Shown here: positions 6,091 to 12,580 of the stretch, piece by piece
How the letters are laid out: every line of letters begins with the position of its first letter
How positions within the stretch are numbered: the first letter of the stretch is position 1
Assembly (NCBI GenBank): GCA_937892635.1
Contig: CALBKB010000002.1
Span: forward strand, 1-12,580
Source of the DNA: an uncultured Clostridia bacterium
GTDB lineage: Bacteria > Bacillota > Clostridia > Oscillospirales > UMGS1783
Reading direction: 5' to 3'
DNA: 12,580 bases
Program-made: the position numbers and the translations under genes
Notes under the pieces: generated by a model
What the model saw: the letters and a program-made list of their open reading frames with translations, nothing else
What the model was told of the DNA's origin: nothing
Databases searched by the model: none

Positions 6091-7713
6091 TTATCTCTCC
6101 TTTGCGGCAGTCAGTCGGGCCAGTACGCGCTCGCGCCCCAAAATCTGCATGACGGCATACATATCGGGCGAGGCGGTTCGGCCGGTTACGGCGACACGCA
6201 GAATATTGGAAATATCGCCGACGTGACCCTTGTAGGCGTCGGGGTTGGTTTTGTAGGCCTTGGTCTCGGCGGCATAGCCGAATTCGGTGGCCATCGCCTT
6301 GATGGTATCAAACCAAGTTGTTTGATCGGCCGTATGGTCGTAAAGATCGGCATAGCGATCGAGAATGGCGTTGACGTCATCACCCGTTAAGGTGGTGTAA
6401 TCGGGTGTGAACAGTTCATCGAAGAAGAAGCCGGCATAATCCTTGACGCCGCTCCACGTGGTAATATCCTTGCGCGGTTTCTTGCCGCCGCGACCGATGG
6501 CGAGAATGCTCTTGGTATAGTCGGCATCTCTGGTGAGCAGGGTGGCAAAGGCGGGGTCATAGTCTTTGGCCCACAGGGTCAGTGCGGCATATACCTCATC
6601 GACACTCATGCGCGATACGGTGGTGCGGGCGATGTCGTCGAGCTTATCGTAGTCAAAGAGGGAGCCCGATGCGCTAAGTTTTTTAATGGCGAAGGGGAAT
6701 TCGGAAAAGGGCTTGTCCGCGTTGGCGGTGCGCCACTCCTCGTAGTTGGAGTTAAGCAACGTCATGATATACTCGGTGATGCATACGGGGGCGTAGCCTT
6801 CCTTTTTATAATCGGCCAAGGCGGCGGCTTTATCCCGCTTAGACAATTTCTTTTTGGAATCGCCTTCCATCTTCATCAGCTGAGAGCAGTGCAAATATTT
6901 GGGCTGCTTAAAGCCCAGGGCCTTGAACAACTGAATGTGGAAGGGCAGAGAAGGCAGCCATTCCTCGCCGCGCACAACGTGAGTGACTCGCATCAGGTGA
7001 TCGTCGACAGCGTGAGCAAAGTGATAGGTGGGGATGCCGTCGGATTTGAGCAGGACGTGGTCGATGTGATTTTCGGTGATTTCCACCTCACCCTTGACCA
7101 GATCGGTAAACTTCATCTTATGCGACGGATCCCCCTGGCTCTTAAAGCGAATGACAAAGGGCACGCCGGCATCCAGTTTTTCTTTGACCTGCTCGGCATC
7201 GGCATCGCGCCATACCGCCCATTGGCCGTAATAGCCGGGGTCAACCCCTTTGGCTTCTTGCTGCTCGCGAATGGCGGCCAGTTCTTCTTCGGTGCAGAAG
7301 CAGGGGTAGGCCTTGCCTTCCTCGACCAGTTTCTTGGCGAAGGCGGCATAGATATCGCGGCGAGCGCTTTGGCGATAGGGGCCGTATGCGCCGTTATCGC
7401 CGTCGATAGGAACGCCCTCATCGAAGGTAATGCCGAAATAGTTATAGGTTTCCAACAGATTCTCTTCGGCGCCCTCGACCTTACGCTTTTGGTCGGTATC
7501 TTCAATTCTTAATATAAAGACGCCGCCGCTCTGGTGCGCCAGGCGCTCCGAGATACGGGTGGGTAACAACCCGCCGAAATGAACAAAGCCGGTGGGGGAG
7601 GGGGCGAACCGCGTTACCTTGGCACCTTCGGGCAGTTGCCGTTCGGGATAGCGTGCCTCCAGCTCCTCAGGCGTTGGTATTTGATTGGGATATAACAGAT
7701 TAGCCAGATCCAT
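6091..7713 (-). CDS. gltX: Glutamyl-tRNA synthetase
   Basis: Class I synthetase that charges tRNA-Glu with glutamate. The 540-residue protein is longer than the usual 465-500, mainly through an N-terminal extension of about 33 residues before RFAPSPTGFVHFGG. The HIGH motif is H45-F-G-G48, followed by FILRIEDTDQKR (66-77). A C-x-C pair (C138, C140) lies where many GluRS bind zinc, but the partner cysteine/histidine pair is not evident. The KMSKS loop is K289-L-S-K-R293. The C-terminal helical anticodon domain follows. The ATG (7713) has AAGGAG upstream in the right position. It is the first gene of a two-gene operon with glnS. With a GlnRS present it may be discriminating (Glu-only), but that cannot be read from the sequence. 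Confidence 0.96.
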   Translation of the reverse strand: MDLANLLYPNQIPTPEELEARYPERQLPEGAKVTRFAPSPTGFVHFGGLLPTRISERLAHQSGGVFILRIEDTDQKRKVEGAEENLLETYNYFGITFDEGVPIDGDNGAYGPYRQSARRDIYAAFAKKLVEEGKAYPCFCTEEELAAIREQQEAKGVDPGYYGQWAVWRDADAEQVKEKLDAGVPFVIRFKSQGDPSHKMKFTDLVKGEVEITENHIDHVLLKSDGIPTYHFAHAVDDHLMRVTHVVRGEEWLPSLPFHIQLFKALGFKQPKYLHCSQLMKMEGDSKKKLSKRDKAAALADYKKEGYAPVCITEYIMTLLNSNYEEWRTANADKPFSEFPFAIKKLSASGSLFDYDKLDDIARTTVSRMSVDEVYAALTLWAKDYDPAFATLLTRDADYTKSILAIGRGGKKPRKDITTWSGVKDYAGFFFDELFTPDYTTLTGDDVNAILDRYADLYDHTADQTTWFDTIKAMATEFGYAAETKAYKTNPDAYKGHVGDISNILRVAVTGRTASPDMYAVMQILGRERVLARLTAAKER

Positions 7714-7742
7714 AGGGACTCCTTATTATAGTAATATATGAT

Positions 7743-7771
7743 AATATAGCATGACCGGTCGCAATTTTCAA
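7743..7771 (-). promoter_or_regulatory. gltX-glnS promoter, proximal
   Basis: On the minus strand, TTGAAA (7771-7766) and TATATT (7748-7743) are separated by 17 bp. Transcription would start near 7736, about 23 nt before the gltX start codon. An 8-bp palindrome GACCGGTC (7753-7760) lies within the spacer. Confidence 0.6.
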
Positions 7772-7772
7772 G

Positions 7773-7786
7773 CCTATTATAATAGG
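7773..7786. repeat. Perfect 14-bp palindrome CCTATTATAATAGG
   Basis: CCTATTA/TAATAGG has no spacer. It lies directly upstream of the proximal gltX -35 box and covers the -10 hexamer of the distal candidate promoter. A dimeric regulator could bind here. With no loop it would not make a good RNA hairpin. Confidence 0.4.
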
Positions 7787-7803
7787 AAGAAAAATTTTTT
7801 CAA
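7776..7803 (-). promoter_or_regulatory. gltX-glnS promoter, distal candidate
   Basis: On the minus strand, TTGAAA (7803-7798) and a perfect TATAAT (7781-7776) are separated by 16 bp. It lies just upstream of the proximal promoter and gives a leader of about 55-60 nt. The -10 is embedded in the palindrome at 7773-7786. It falls in very AT-rich DNA, so a chance match is possible. Confidence 0.45.
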
Positions 7804-7820
7804 AAAAAATAAAAAAATGC

Positions 7821-7849
7821 TTGATTTCTCTTGCGCTTTCTGTTATAGT
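7821..7849 (+). promoter_or_regulatory. S10 operon promoter
   Basis: TTGATT (7821-7826) and TATAGT (7844-7849) are separated by 17 bp. A- and T-tracts at about 7788-7818 directly upstream resemble an UP element, as expected for a strong ribosomal protein promoter. Transcription would start near 7856. Confidence 0.7.
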
Positions 7850-7855
7850 GTATTA

Positions 7856-8111
7856 GCGACTAAAATGCGATGATGCGGAAGGTTGCCGGGAAACCGGGTA
7901 ATTTCCGCGGAGTAAGTCCGATTTTAAACCGGGCGTAATATGAAAACCGGCATTACCGTACGTGTTTACGTACCTCTTTTGCTCAACAAGGCCGGATACC
8001 TGTGCGTGCAGGGATTCGGTTTTCTTGTGGAGAGGTGCGAAACGCAAGAGGGCGTGTTAGGTTTTCATGGCCGCCAAACCAATTTGCCAAAAAAATTAAG
8101 GAGGCGAGCAA
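7856..8111 (+). promoter_or_regulatory. Structured 5' leader of the S10 operon
   Basis: About 255 nt of leader RNA precede rpsJ. Hairpins seen: (1) 7875-7908, outer stem GCGGAA/TTCCGC, inner stem CCGG/CCGG capped by a GAAA tetraloop; (2) GTAAT/ATTAC (7935-7939 with 7952-7956); (3) GTACGT-gttt-ACGTAC (7958-7973), followed by CCTCTTTT, the only weak attenuator-like site; (4) 7987-8027, a long stem with CAAG/CTTG, CCGGAT/ATTCGG and CCTG/CAGG layers; (5) ACGC-aagagg-GCGT (8042-8055), competing with TGCG-aaa-CGCA (8036-8046); (6) GGTTT/AAACC (8060-8064 with 8076-8080). The rpsJ ribosome binding site AAGGAGG (8098-8104) follows. S10 operons in some bacteria are autoregulated by L4 binding their leader. 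Whether that applies here is inference. Confidence 0.65.
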
Positions 8112-8423
8112 ATGGCAGTAAAGGAAAAGGTAAGAATCAGACTCAAAGCTTACGATCACAATCTGATCGACCAGGCTTGCGAGAAGATCATTGCCACCGC
8201 GAAGCGTAACGGCGCAGAGGTTTCGGGTCCTATTCCTCTTCCTACCAAGAAGGAGATCGTAACCATCCTGCGTGCCGTGCACAAGTATAAGGATTCGCGT
8301 GAGCAGTTTGAAATGCGCACCCACAAGCGTCTGATTGACATCCTGAAACCTTCTCAGAAGGCGATGGAAGCTCTGACAAACCTTGAACTCCCCGCTGGCG
8401 TAGAGATCGAACTCAAGCTGTAA
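8112..8423 (+). CDS. rpsJ: 30S ribosomal protein S10
   Basis: Small-subunit head protein, also the NusE partner of NusB in transcription antitermination. The 103 residues match the family length. The sequence contains the S10 signature region GPIPLPTKKEIVTILRAVH (about 39-57), followed by the conserved FEMRTHKRLI. AAGGAGG sits 7 nt before the ATG. It is the first gene of the operon and sits directly behind the long leader. No tuf, fusA, rpsG or rpsL precedes it, so the str operon is elsewhere. Confidence 0.98.
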   Translation: MAVKEKVRIRLKAYDHNLIDQACEKIIATAKRNGAEVSGPIPLPTKKEIVTILRAVHKYKDSREQFEMRTHKRLIDILKPSQKAMEALTNLELPAGVEIELKL

Positions 8424-8436
8424 GCGCCGGGGTCAT

Positions 8437-8456
8437 GTTGGTGCAAAGGCGCCAAC
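8437..8456 (+). promoter_or_regulatory. Hairpin in the rpsJ-rplC spacer
   Basis: GTTGGTGC (8437-8444) pairs with GCGCCAAC (8449-8455 plus 8456) around an AAAG loop: 8 base pairs including one G-U. It lies in the 60-nt gap between rpsJ and rplC, the longest gap in this otherwise tightly packed operon. No T-run follows, so it is not a terminator. It may be an RNA processing site or a ribosomal protein binding site. Confidence 0.5.
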
Positions 8457-8483
8457 CAATAACCAGAAAAGGAGAAAAACATC

Positions 8484-9113
8484 ATGAAGAATGCCATCAT
8501 CGGCAAAAAGTTAGGCATGACACAGGTCTTCGATGAGGCCGGCAACTGCCTGCCTGTCACCCTGATCGAAGCAGGCCCCTGTGTTGTCATCCAGAAGAAA
8601 ACGGTTGAAGTCGACGGATACGAAGCCGTTAAGCTTGGTTTCGACGATGTCACCGCCAAGAAGCTCAACAAGCCTGAGCAGGGCCAGTTCGACAAGGTCG
8701 GCGCTCCCTACAAGCGCGTACTCAAAGAGTTTGATCTTGACGATGCTGCCACCCTCAACGTCGGCGATGTTCTCACCGTCGAGCGTTTTGCTGAGGGCGA
8801 GGCTGTTGATATCACCGGCACTTCCAAAGGTAAGGGCTATGCCGGCGCCATCAAGCGCTGGGGCCAGCACACCGGTCCTATGACCCACGGTTCCAAGTAT
8901 CACCGCGGTCAGGGTTCCATGGGTGCCGCCAGTGATCCGTCCAAGACCCTCAAGGGCAAGCACATGGCAGGTCAGCTGGGTAACGAGCAGGTTACTGTTC
9001 AGAACCTCGCTGTTGTCAAGGTAGAGGCTGAAGATAACATCATCGCTGTCAAGGGCGCCGTTCCCGGTCCCAAGGGTGGCTTTGTGTTCATCAAGTCCTC
9101 CAAGAAAGCGTAA
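8484..9113 (+). CDS. rplC: 50S ribosomal protein L3
   Basis: Early-assembly large-subunit protein whose long loop reaches the peptidyl transferase centre. The 209 residues are a normal length. The start KNAIIGKKLGMTQVFDE and the central GTSKGKGYAGAIKRW followed by GPMTHGSKYHRGQGSMGA are diagnostic. The VTVQNL segment near residue 170 is also conserved. AAGGAG (8469-8474) lies 9 nt before the ATG. The stop is immediately followed by the ribosome binding site of rplD. Confidence 0.98.
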   Translation: MKNAIIGKKLGMTQVFDEAGNCLPVTLIEAGPCVVIQKKTVEVDGYEAVKLGFDDVTAKKLNKPEQGQFDKVGAPYKRVLKEFDLDDAATLNVGDVLTVERFAEGEAVDITGTSKGKGYAGAIKRWGQHTGPMTHGSKYHRGQGSMGAASDPSKTLKGKHMAGQLGNEQVTVQNLAVVKVEAEDNIIAVKGAVPGPKGGFVFIKSSKKA

Positions 9114-9127
9114 GGAGGATAAAAACA

Positions 9128-9751
9128 ATGGCTAACATTAATGTTGTTAACATGAAAGGCGAAGTGGTCAGCCAGATCGAGCTGAACGATGCCATTTTCG
9201 CTGCAGAAGTAAACGGCTCCGTTTTGCACGCTGTCGTTGTCAACTATCTCGCTAATCAGCGTCAGGGCACTCAGTCGGCTCTCACCCGCGCCGAAGTTGC
9301 AGGCGGCGGCCGCAAGCCTTGGCGTCAGAAGGGTACCGGCCGTGCCCGTCAGGGTTCCACCCGCGCTCCGCAGTGGACTCATGGCGGTATCGTGTTCGCT
9401 CCCAAGCCCAGAGAGTACCGTTATTCTCTCAACAAGAAGACTAAGCTGGTTGCTATGCGCTCGGCTCTGTCTTCCAAGCTGGCCGATAACGATCTGATCG
9501 TTGTCAACGCCATCGAGCTTGAAGAGATCAAGACCAAGACCGTGGCCAACATGCTCAATGCCCTGGGTGTTGAGAAGAAGTCCCTGATTGTTACGGCTGA
9601 TGTCGACAAGAACGTCGTTCTGGCTGCTCGTAACATTGAGGGCAATAAGACCACCTTCGTCGGTCAGCTCAACGTTTACGACATCCTCAACAGCGGCAAG
9701 CTCATCCTCACGGAAGATGCCGTTAAGAAGATCACGGAGGTGTATGCATAA
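9128..9751 (+). CDS. rplD: 50S ribosomal protein L4
   Basis: Large-subunit protein lining the exit tunnel, 207 residues. The tunnel-loop region GGGRKPWRQKGTGRARQGS (about 59-77) and the following P-x-W-x-x-GG-x-x-F are the family signature. In E. coli this protein represses its own operon through the leader, which makes it the prime candidate ligand for the leader upstream of rpsJ. AAGGAGG (9112-9118) overlaps the end of rplC. The stop TAA overlaps the ATG of rplW by one base. Confidence 0.98.
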   Translation: MANINVVNMKGEVVSQIELNDAIFAAEVNGSVLHAVVVNYLANQRQGTQSALTRAEVAGGGRKPWRQKGTGRARQGSTRAPQWTHGGIVFAPKPREYRYSLNKKTKLVAMRSALSSKLADNDLIVVNAIELEEIKTKTVANMLNALGVEKKSLIVTADVDKNVVLAARNIEGNKTTFVGQLNVYDILNSGKLILTEDAVKKITEVYA

Positions 9752-10044
9752 TGAAATCCGTTTATGATGTAATCATCAAGCCGATCATCTCCGAAAAGAG
9801 CATGAGCGGTCTTGAAGATAAGAAGTACACCTTTGAAGTGGCCACCGACGCCAACAAGATCGAGATCGCCAAGGCGGTCGAGGAGATCTTCAAGGTTAAG
9901 GTCGCCAAGGTGAGCACTGTCACCGTCAAGGGTAAGCCCAAGAGAGTCGGCATGCACATGGGAACCACGGCCAAGCGCAAGAAGGCCACCGTCACGCTGA
10001 CTAAGGATTCGAAGACCATTGGCTTCTTCGACAGCCTGCAGTAA
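9751..10044 (+). CDS. rplW: 50S ribosomal protein L23
   Basis: Protein at the tunnel exit that serves as a docking point for trigger factor and SRP. It has 97 residues, a normal length. The start YDVIIKPIISEKS and later KVAKVSTVTVKGKPKRVG are typical. Its ATG overlaps the rplD stop (TAATG), and GGAGG (9736-9740) lies inside rplD, so the two are translationally coupled. Confidence 0.97.
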   Translation: MKSVYDVIIKPIISEKSMSGLEDKKYTFEVATDANKIEIAKAVEEIFKVKVAKVSTVTVKGKPKRVGMHMGTTAKRKKATVTLTKDSKTIGFFDSLQ

Positions 10045-10064
10045 TTGAGAAGGAGAATACAGAC

Positions 10065-10898
10065 ATGGGTATCAAAAAGTATAAACCTACTTCTCCCGGT
10101 CGCCGTGGCATGTCGGTGCTCAGCTTTGATGAGATCACCAAGTCCACTCCGGAAAAGTCCCTGCTGACTTCTCTGAAGAAGCATTCGGGCAGAAACAACA
10201 ACGGCCGCATCACCGTTCGCCATCAGGGCGGCGGCAACAGACGCAAGTACAGAATCATTGATTTCAAGAGAAACAAGATGGATGTTCCTGCTACTGTTCT
10301 GGCCATCGAGTACGACCCCAACCGCAGCGCCAACATCGCTCTGATTCAGTATGAAGACGGCGAGAAGGCTTATATCGTGGCTCCGCTGGATCTGAAGGTT
10401 GGAACCACCATCATCAGCAGCGCCAACGCCGACATTAAGCCCGGCAACTGCCTGCCGATTGAAAACATCCCTGTCGGTACCATCATCCACAACGTTGAGA
10501 TGTACCCCGGCAAGGGCGCCCAGCTGGTCAGAACGGCCGGTGCTTTTGCACAGCTGATGGCCAAAGAGAACGGCATGGCTCAGGTCCGTATGCCGTCGGG
10601 CGAAGTCCGTTTGATCCGTCTTAACTGCAAGGCTACCATTGGTCAGATCGGTAACCTGGATCATGAGAACGTAGTCATCGGTAAAGCCGGCCGTAAGCGT
10701 CACATGGGCATCCGTCCTACCGTCCGCGGCTCGGTCATGAACCCGAACGACCACCCGCATGGCGGTGGTGAGGGTAAATCCCCCATCGGTCGTCCCGGTC
10801 CTGTGTCCCCTTGGGGCAAACCGACTCTGGGCTACAAGACCAGATCCAAAAAGGCTCAGTCCGACAAATTTATCGTCAAGAGACGCAATGCCAAATAA
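10065..10898 (+). CDS. rplB: 50S ribosomal protein L2
   Basis: Conserved core protein needed for subunit association and peptidyl transferase assembly, 277 residues. The N-terminal GIKKYKPTSPGRRGM, the RHQGGGNRRKYRIIDF segment (about 53-68), and the C-terminal HPHGGGEGKSPIGRPGP (from about residue 230, containing the conserved histidine) are all present. AAGGAG (10050-10055) lies 9 nt before the ATG. Confidence 0.98.
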   Translation: MGIKKYKPTSPGRRGMSVLSFDEITKSTPEKSLLTSLKKHSGRNNNGRITVRHQGGGNRRKYRIIDFKRNKMDVPATVLAIEYDPNRSANIALIQYEDGEKAYIVAPLDLKVGTTIISSANADIKPGNCLPIENIPVGTIIHNVEMYPGKGAQLVRTAGAFAQLMAKENGMAQVRMPSGEVRLIRLNCKATIGQIGNLDHENVVIGKAGRKRHMGIRPTVRGSVMNPNDHPHGGGEGKSPIGRPGPVSPWGKPTLGYKTRSKKAQSDKFIVKRRNAK

Positions 10899-10923
10899 TT
10901 TGGCTGCGTAAGGAGGTAATTCA

Positions 10924-11199
10924 ATGGGTAGAAGTGTTAAGAAGGGCCCGTTTGTACAGCCCGTACTTCTGAAGAGAGTTCAGGAAATGAATGCGGCCGG
11001 TGAGAAGCGTGTGCTCAAAACCTGGTCTCGCGCATCTGTCATTTTCCCGGATTTTGTCGGACATACCTTTGCCGTTCATGACGGCAGAAAGCATGTTCCC
11101 GTATATGTGACCGAAGATATGGTTGGCCACAGACTCGGTGAATTTGCTCCGACCAGAACCTTCAGAGGCCATGCCGGCGCCAAGAAGACCGGTGCTTAA
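10924..11199 (+). CDS. rpsS: 30S ribosomal protein S19
   Basis: Small-subunit head protein that contacts the A-site finger and S13, 91 residues. The start GRSVKKGPFV, the middle TWSRASVIFPDFVGHTFAVH, and the end GEFAPTRTFRGHAG are diagnostic. A strong AAGGAGGT precedes the start. It sits between rplB and rplV as in the canonical S10 operon. Confidence 0.98.
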   Translation: MGRSVKKGPFVQPVLLKRVQEMNAAGEKRVLKTWSRASVIFPDFVGHTFAVHDGRKHVPVYVTEDMVGHRLGEFAPTRTFRGHAGAKKTGA

Positions 11200-11213
11200 G
11201 GAGGAATATGACA

Positions 11214-11549
11214 ATGGAAGCAAAAGCTACTGTGACTTTCGTTCGTCTTTCCCCTCAGAAAGTGACTATTGTGCAGGATCTCATCCGCAACAAGCCGGTC
11301 GTTGAGGCGAGAGCGATACTGAAAAACACCCCGAAGGCTGCCAGCGCCTATCTGCTTAAGCTGCTCGATAGTGCCGTAGCCAACGCAGAGAACAATCTGC
11401 ATTTGAACAAGGAGAATCTCATCGTTTCCGAGACCTTCGTCGGCCCCGGCCCCATTCTTAAGAGAATGCAGCCTCGTAGCCGCGGTTCGGCTTACCGGAT
11501 CCTGAAGAGAACGTCCCACATCACCTTGGTTGTCAAGGAAAAAGAATAA
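11214..11549 (+). CDS. rplV: 50S ribosomal protein L22
   Basis: Large-subunit protein whose long beta-hairpin lines the exit tunnel. Motifs include VRLSPQKV near the start, and the hairpin region with LKRMQPRSRGSAYRILKR followed by TSHITLVV. Two starts are possible. ATG 11208 lies only 3 nt after AAGGAGG (11198-11204). ATG 11214 lies 9 nt after it, and its M-E-A-K-A start matches common L22 proteins, so I prefer 11214 (111 aa). The longer form would have 113 aa. Confidence 0.93.
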   Translation: MEAKATVTFVRLSPQKVTIVQDLIRNKPVVEARAILKNTPKAASAYLLKLLDSAVANAENNLHLNKENLIVSETFVGPGPILKRMQPRSRGSAYRILKRTSHITLVVKEKE

Positions 11550-11567
11550 GGAACAGGAGGTTTTAGC

Positions 11568-12293
11568 ATGGGCCAGAAAGTTAATCCCCACGGTTTACGT
11601 GTGGGCATCATTAAAGACTGGGATTCTAAATGGTATGCGCCCGATCATCAGTTCGGCGATCTGCTCGTCGAGGATAAGAAGATCCGTGATTACCTGAAGA
11701 AGACTCTCTATGCTGCCGGTGTTCCTGCCGTCAAGATCGAGAGAAATACCAACAAGATCCGCATCACCATTCAGTGTGCCAAGCCCGGTGTCGTTATCGG
11801 CAAGGGCGGCGCTGAGATTGAGAAATATCGTGCCGCCATCGAAAAGATGATCGGCAAGCCGGTCGCTCCCCTCAACATCGTTGAGATCAAGCAGCCGGAC
11901 CTGAATGCTCAGCTGGTTGCCGAGAATATCGCTTCCCAGCTCGAGAAGCGCACCTCGTTCCGCCGCGCTATGAAGATGGCCATCCAGCGCACCATGCGTC
12001 TGGGCGCTAAGGGTATCAAGACCTGCGTATCCGGCCGTCTGGGCGGCGCCGAGATCGCCCGCAGCGAGCATTATCATGAGGGTACCATTCCTCTGCAGAC
12101 CCTGCGTGCCGATATCGACTACGGTTTCGCCGAGGCGAACACCACCTACGGTCGTATCGGTGTTAAGGTTTGGATTTACAGAGGCGAAGTCCTCCAGGCT
12201 CGTACCAATGTAACGGAAGAGCGTCGTGAGCGTCGCGAGAACCGCGACAGAAGACCTCGCAGAGAAGGAGGCCGCCGCAATGTTAATGCCTAA
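11568..12293 (+). CDS. rpsC: 30S ribosomal protein S3
   Basis: Small-subunit head protein at the mRNA entry channel, 241 residues. The start GQKVNPHGLRVGI is typical. The N-terminal KH domain has its GxxG loop in VIGKGG (76-81), and the C-terminal domain includes GRLGGAEIAR. The last 30 or so residues form a very Arg/Glu-rich tail, commonly variable among Firmicutes. AGGAGG (11555-11560) lies 7 nt before the ATG. The 3' end overlaps rplP by 14 nt. Confidence 0.98.
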   Translation: MGQKVNPHGLRVGIIKDWDSKWYAPDHQFGDLLVEDKKIRDYLKKTLYAAGVPAVKIERNTNKIRITIQCAKPGVVIGKGGAEIEKYRAAIEKMIGKPVAPLNIVEIKQPDLNAQLVAENIASQLEKRTSFRRAMKMAIQRTMRLGAKGIKTCVSGRLGGAEIARSEHYHEGTIPLQTLRADIDYGFAEANTTYGRIGVKVWIYRGEVLQARTNVTEERRERRENRDRRPRREGGRRNVNA

Positions 12294-12580
12294 GAGAGTT
12301 AAGTACAGAAGAGTACACCGCGGCAGAATGACCGGTCGTGCCCTGGTGGGCAACACCGTTTCCAACGGCGAATTTGGTTTGGCTACCGAAGAGCCGGCAT
12401 GGATCACTGCCAATCAGATCGAAGCTGCCCGTATCGCCATGACTCGTTACACCAAGCGTGGCGGTAAGGTGTGGATCAAGATCTTTCCGCACAAGCCCAT
12501 CACCCGTAAGCCCCTGGAAACCCGTATGGGTAAAGGTAAGGGCGCTCCCGAGTATTGGGTAGCCGTTGTTAAACCCGGCA
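12280..12580 (+). CDS. rplP: 50S ribosomal protein L16 (3' end beyond the window)
   Basis: Late-assembly large-subunit protein near the A-site tRNA. The first 100 residues are visible out of a usual 135-145. The start MLMPKRVKYRRVHRGRM is diagnostic (MLLPKR in most bacteria), followed by WITANQIEAARIAMTRY and the IKIFPHKPITRKP segment. AAGGAGG (12265-12271) lies inside rpsC, 8 nt before the ATG at 12280. A second ATG at 12286 is less likely. The overlap with rpsC suggests coupled translation. The window ends before the stop. Confidence 0.97.
   Translation, partial: MLMPKRVKYRRVHRGRMTGRALVGNTVSNGEFGLATEEPAWITANQIEAARIAMTRYTKRGGKVWIKIFPHKPITRKPLETRMGKGKGAPEYWVAVVKPG

Noticed and set aside
7940..8209. 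An 89-codon frame starting in the S10 leader, as a leader peptide
   Set aside because: There is no ribosome binding site before its ATG, it runs out of frame through rpsJ, and the region is better explained as structured RNA.
9762..10760. A 332-codon open frame antisense to rplW and rplB
   Set aside because: It lies over two certain ribosomal protein genes and shows no domain or RBS. Long antisense frames are expected from the codon bias here. The same applies to 11595-12413, 5253-5945, 6889-7512, 8511-9128 and 1749-2579.
1..12580. CRISPR arrays, tRNA or rRNA genes, insertion sequences, phage or defence genes
   Set aside because: I saw no direct repeat arrays, cloverleaf-like sequences, transposase motifs or attachment sites. 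From 525 onward the window is housekeeping DNA.

Overview
The window reads as part of a Gram-positive, Clostridia-like chromosome (moderate confidence; perhaps Oscillospirales-like, which is only an impression). The evidence is strong AAGGAGG-type ribosome binding sites, sigma-A-type promoters, a lipoprotein signal peptide, a clostridial-style DacF-family protein with a C-terminal membrane anchor, and the canonical S10 ribosomal protein operon. Coding DNA from about 525 onward is GC-rich, with short AT-rich intergenic regions.

Layout. Positions 1-515 are a separate AT-rich block. It holds the 3' end of an unknown gene, a small orphan gene overlapping it by ATGA, and a complete promoter, RBS and signal peptide of a lipoprotein gene. 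Around 516-525 this block joins directly to the inside of a phosphoglycerate kinase gene (pgk, minus strand), which loses about its last 40 codons. The lipoprotein gene is decapitated at the same point. This is either an assembly chimera or a real rearrangement.

From 1600 to 4430 there is a divergent arrangement. pgk runs left. A two-gene unit runs right: a DacF/PBP5-like D-Ala-D-Ala carboxypeptidase homologue, then an AGCS-family alanine/glycine:cation symporter overlapping it by one base. All three catalytic motifs of the carboxypeptidase homologue appear lost, so it is probably a pseudoenzyme. A bidirectional terminator separates this unit from the convergent gltX-glnS operon (minus strand, 4437-7713), which encodes glutamyl- and glutaminyl-tRNA synthetases.

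From 7714 to 8111 a divergent regulatory region holds two candidate gltX promoters and the S10 operon promoter, followed by a roughly 255-nt structured leader RNA. The S10 operon (rpsJ-rplC-rplD-rplW-rplB-rpsS-rplV-rpsC-rplP) then runs in canonical order to the end of the window, where rplP is cut off.

Most of the window is ordinary housekeeping DNA. The points worth a second look are the apparently inactive carboxypeptidase coupled to an alanine transporter, the pgk/lipoprotein junction, and the structured S10 leader.
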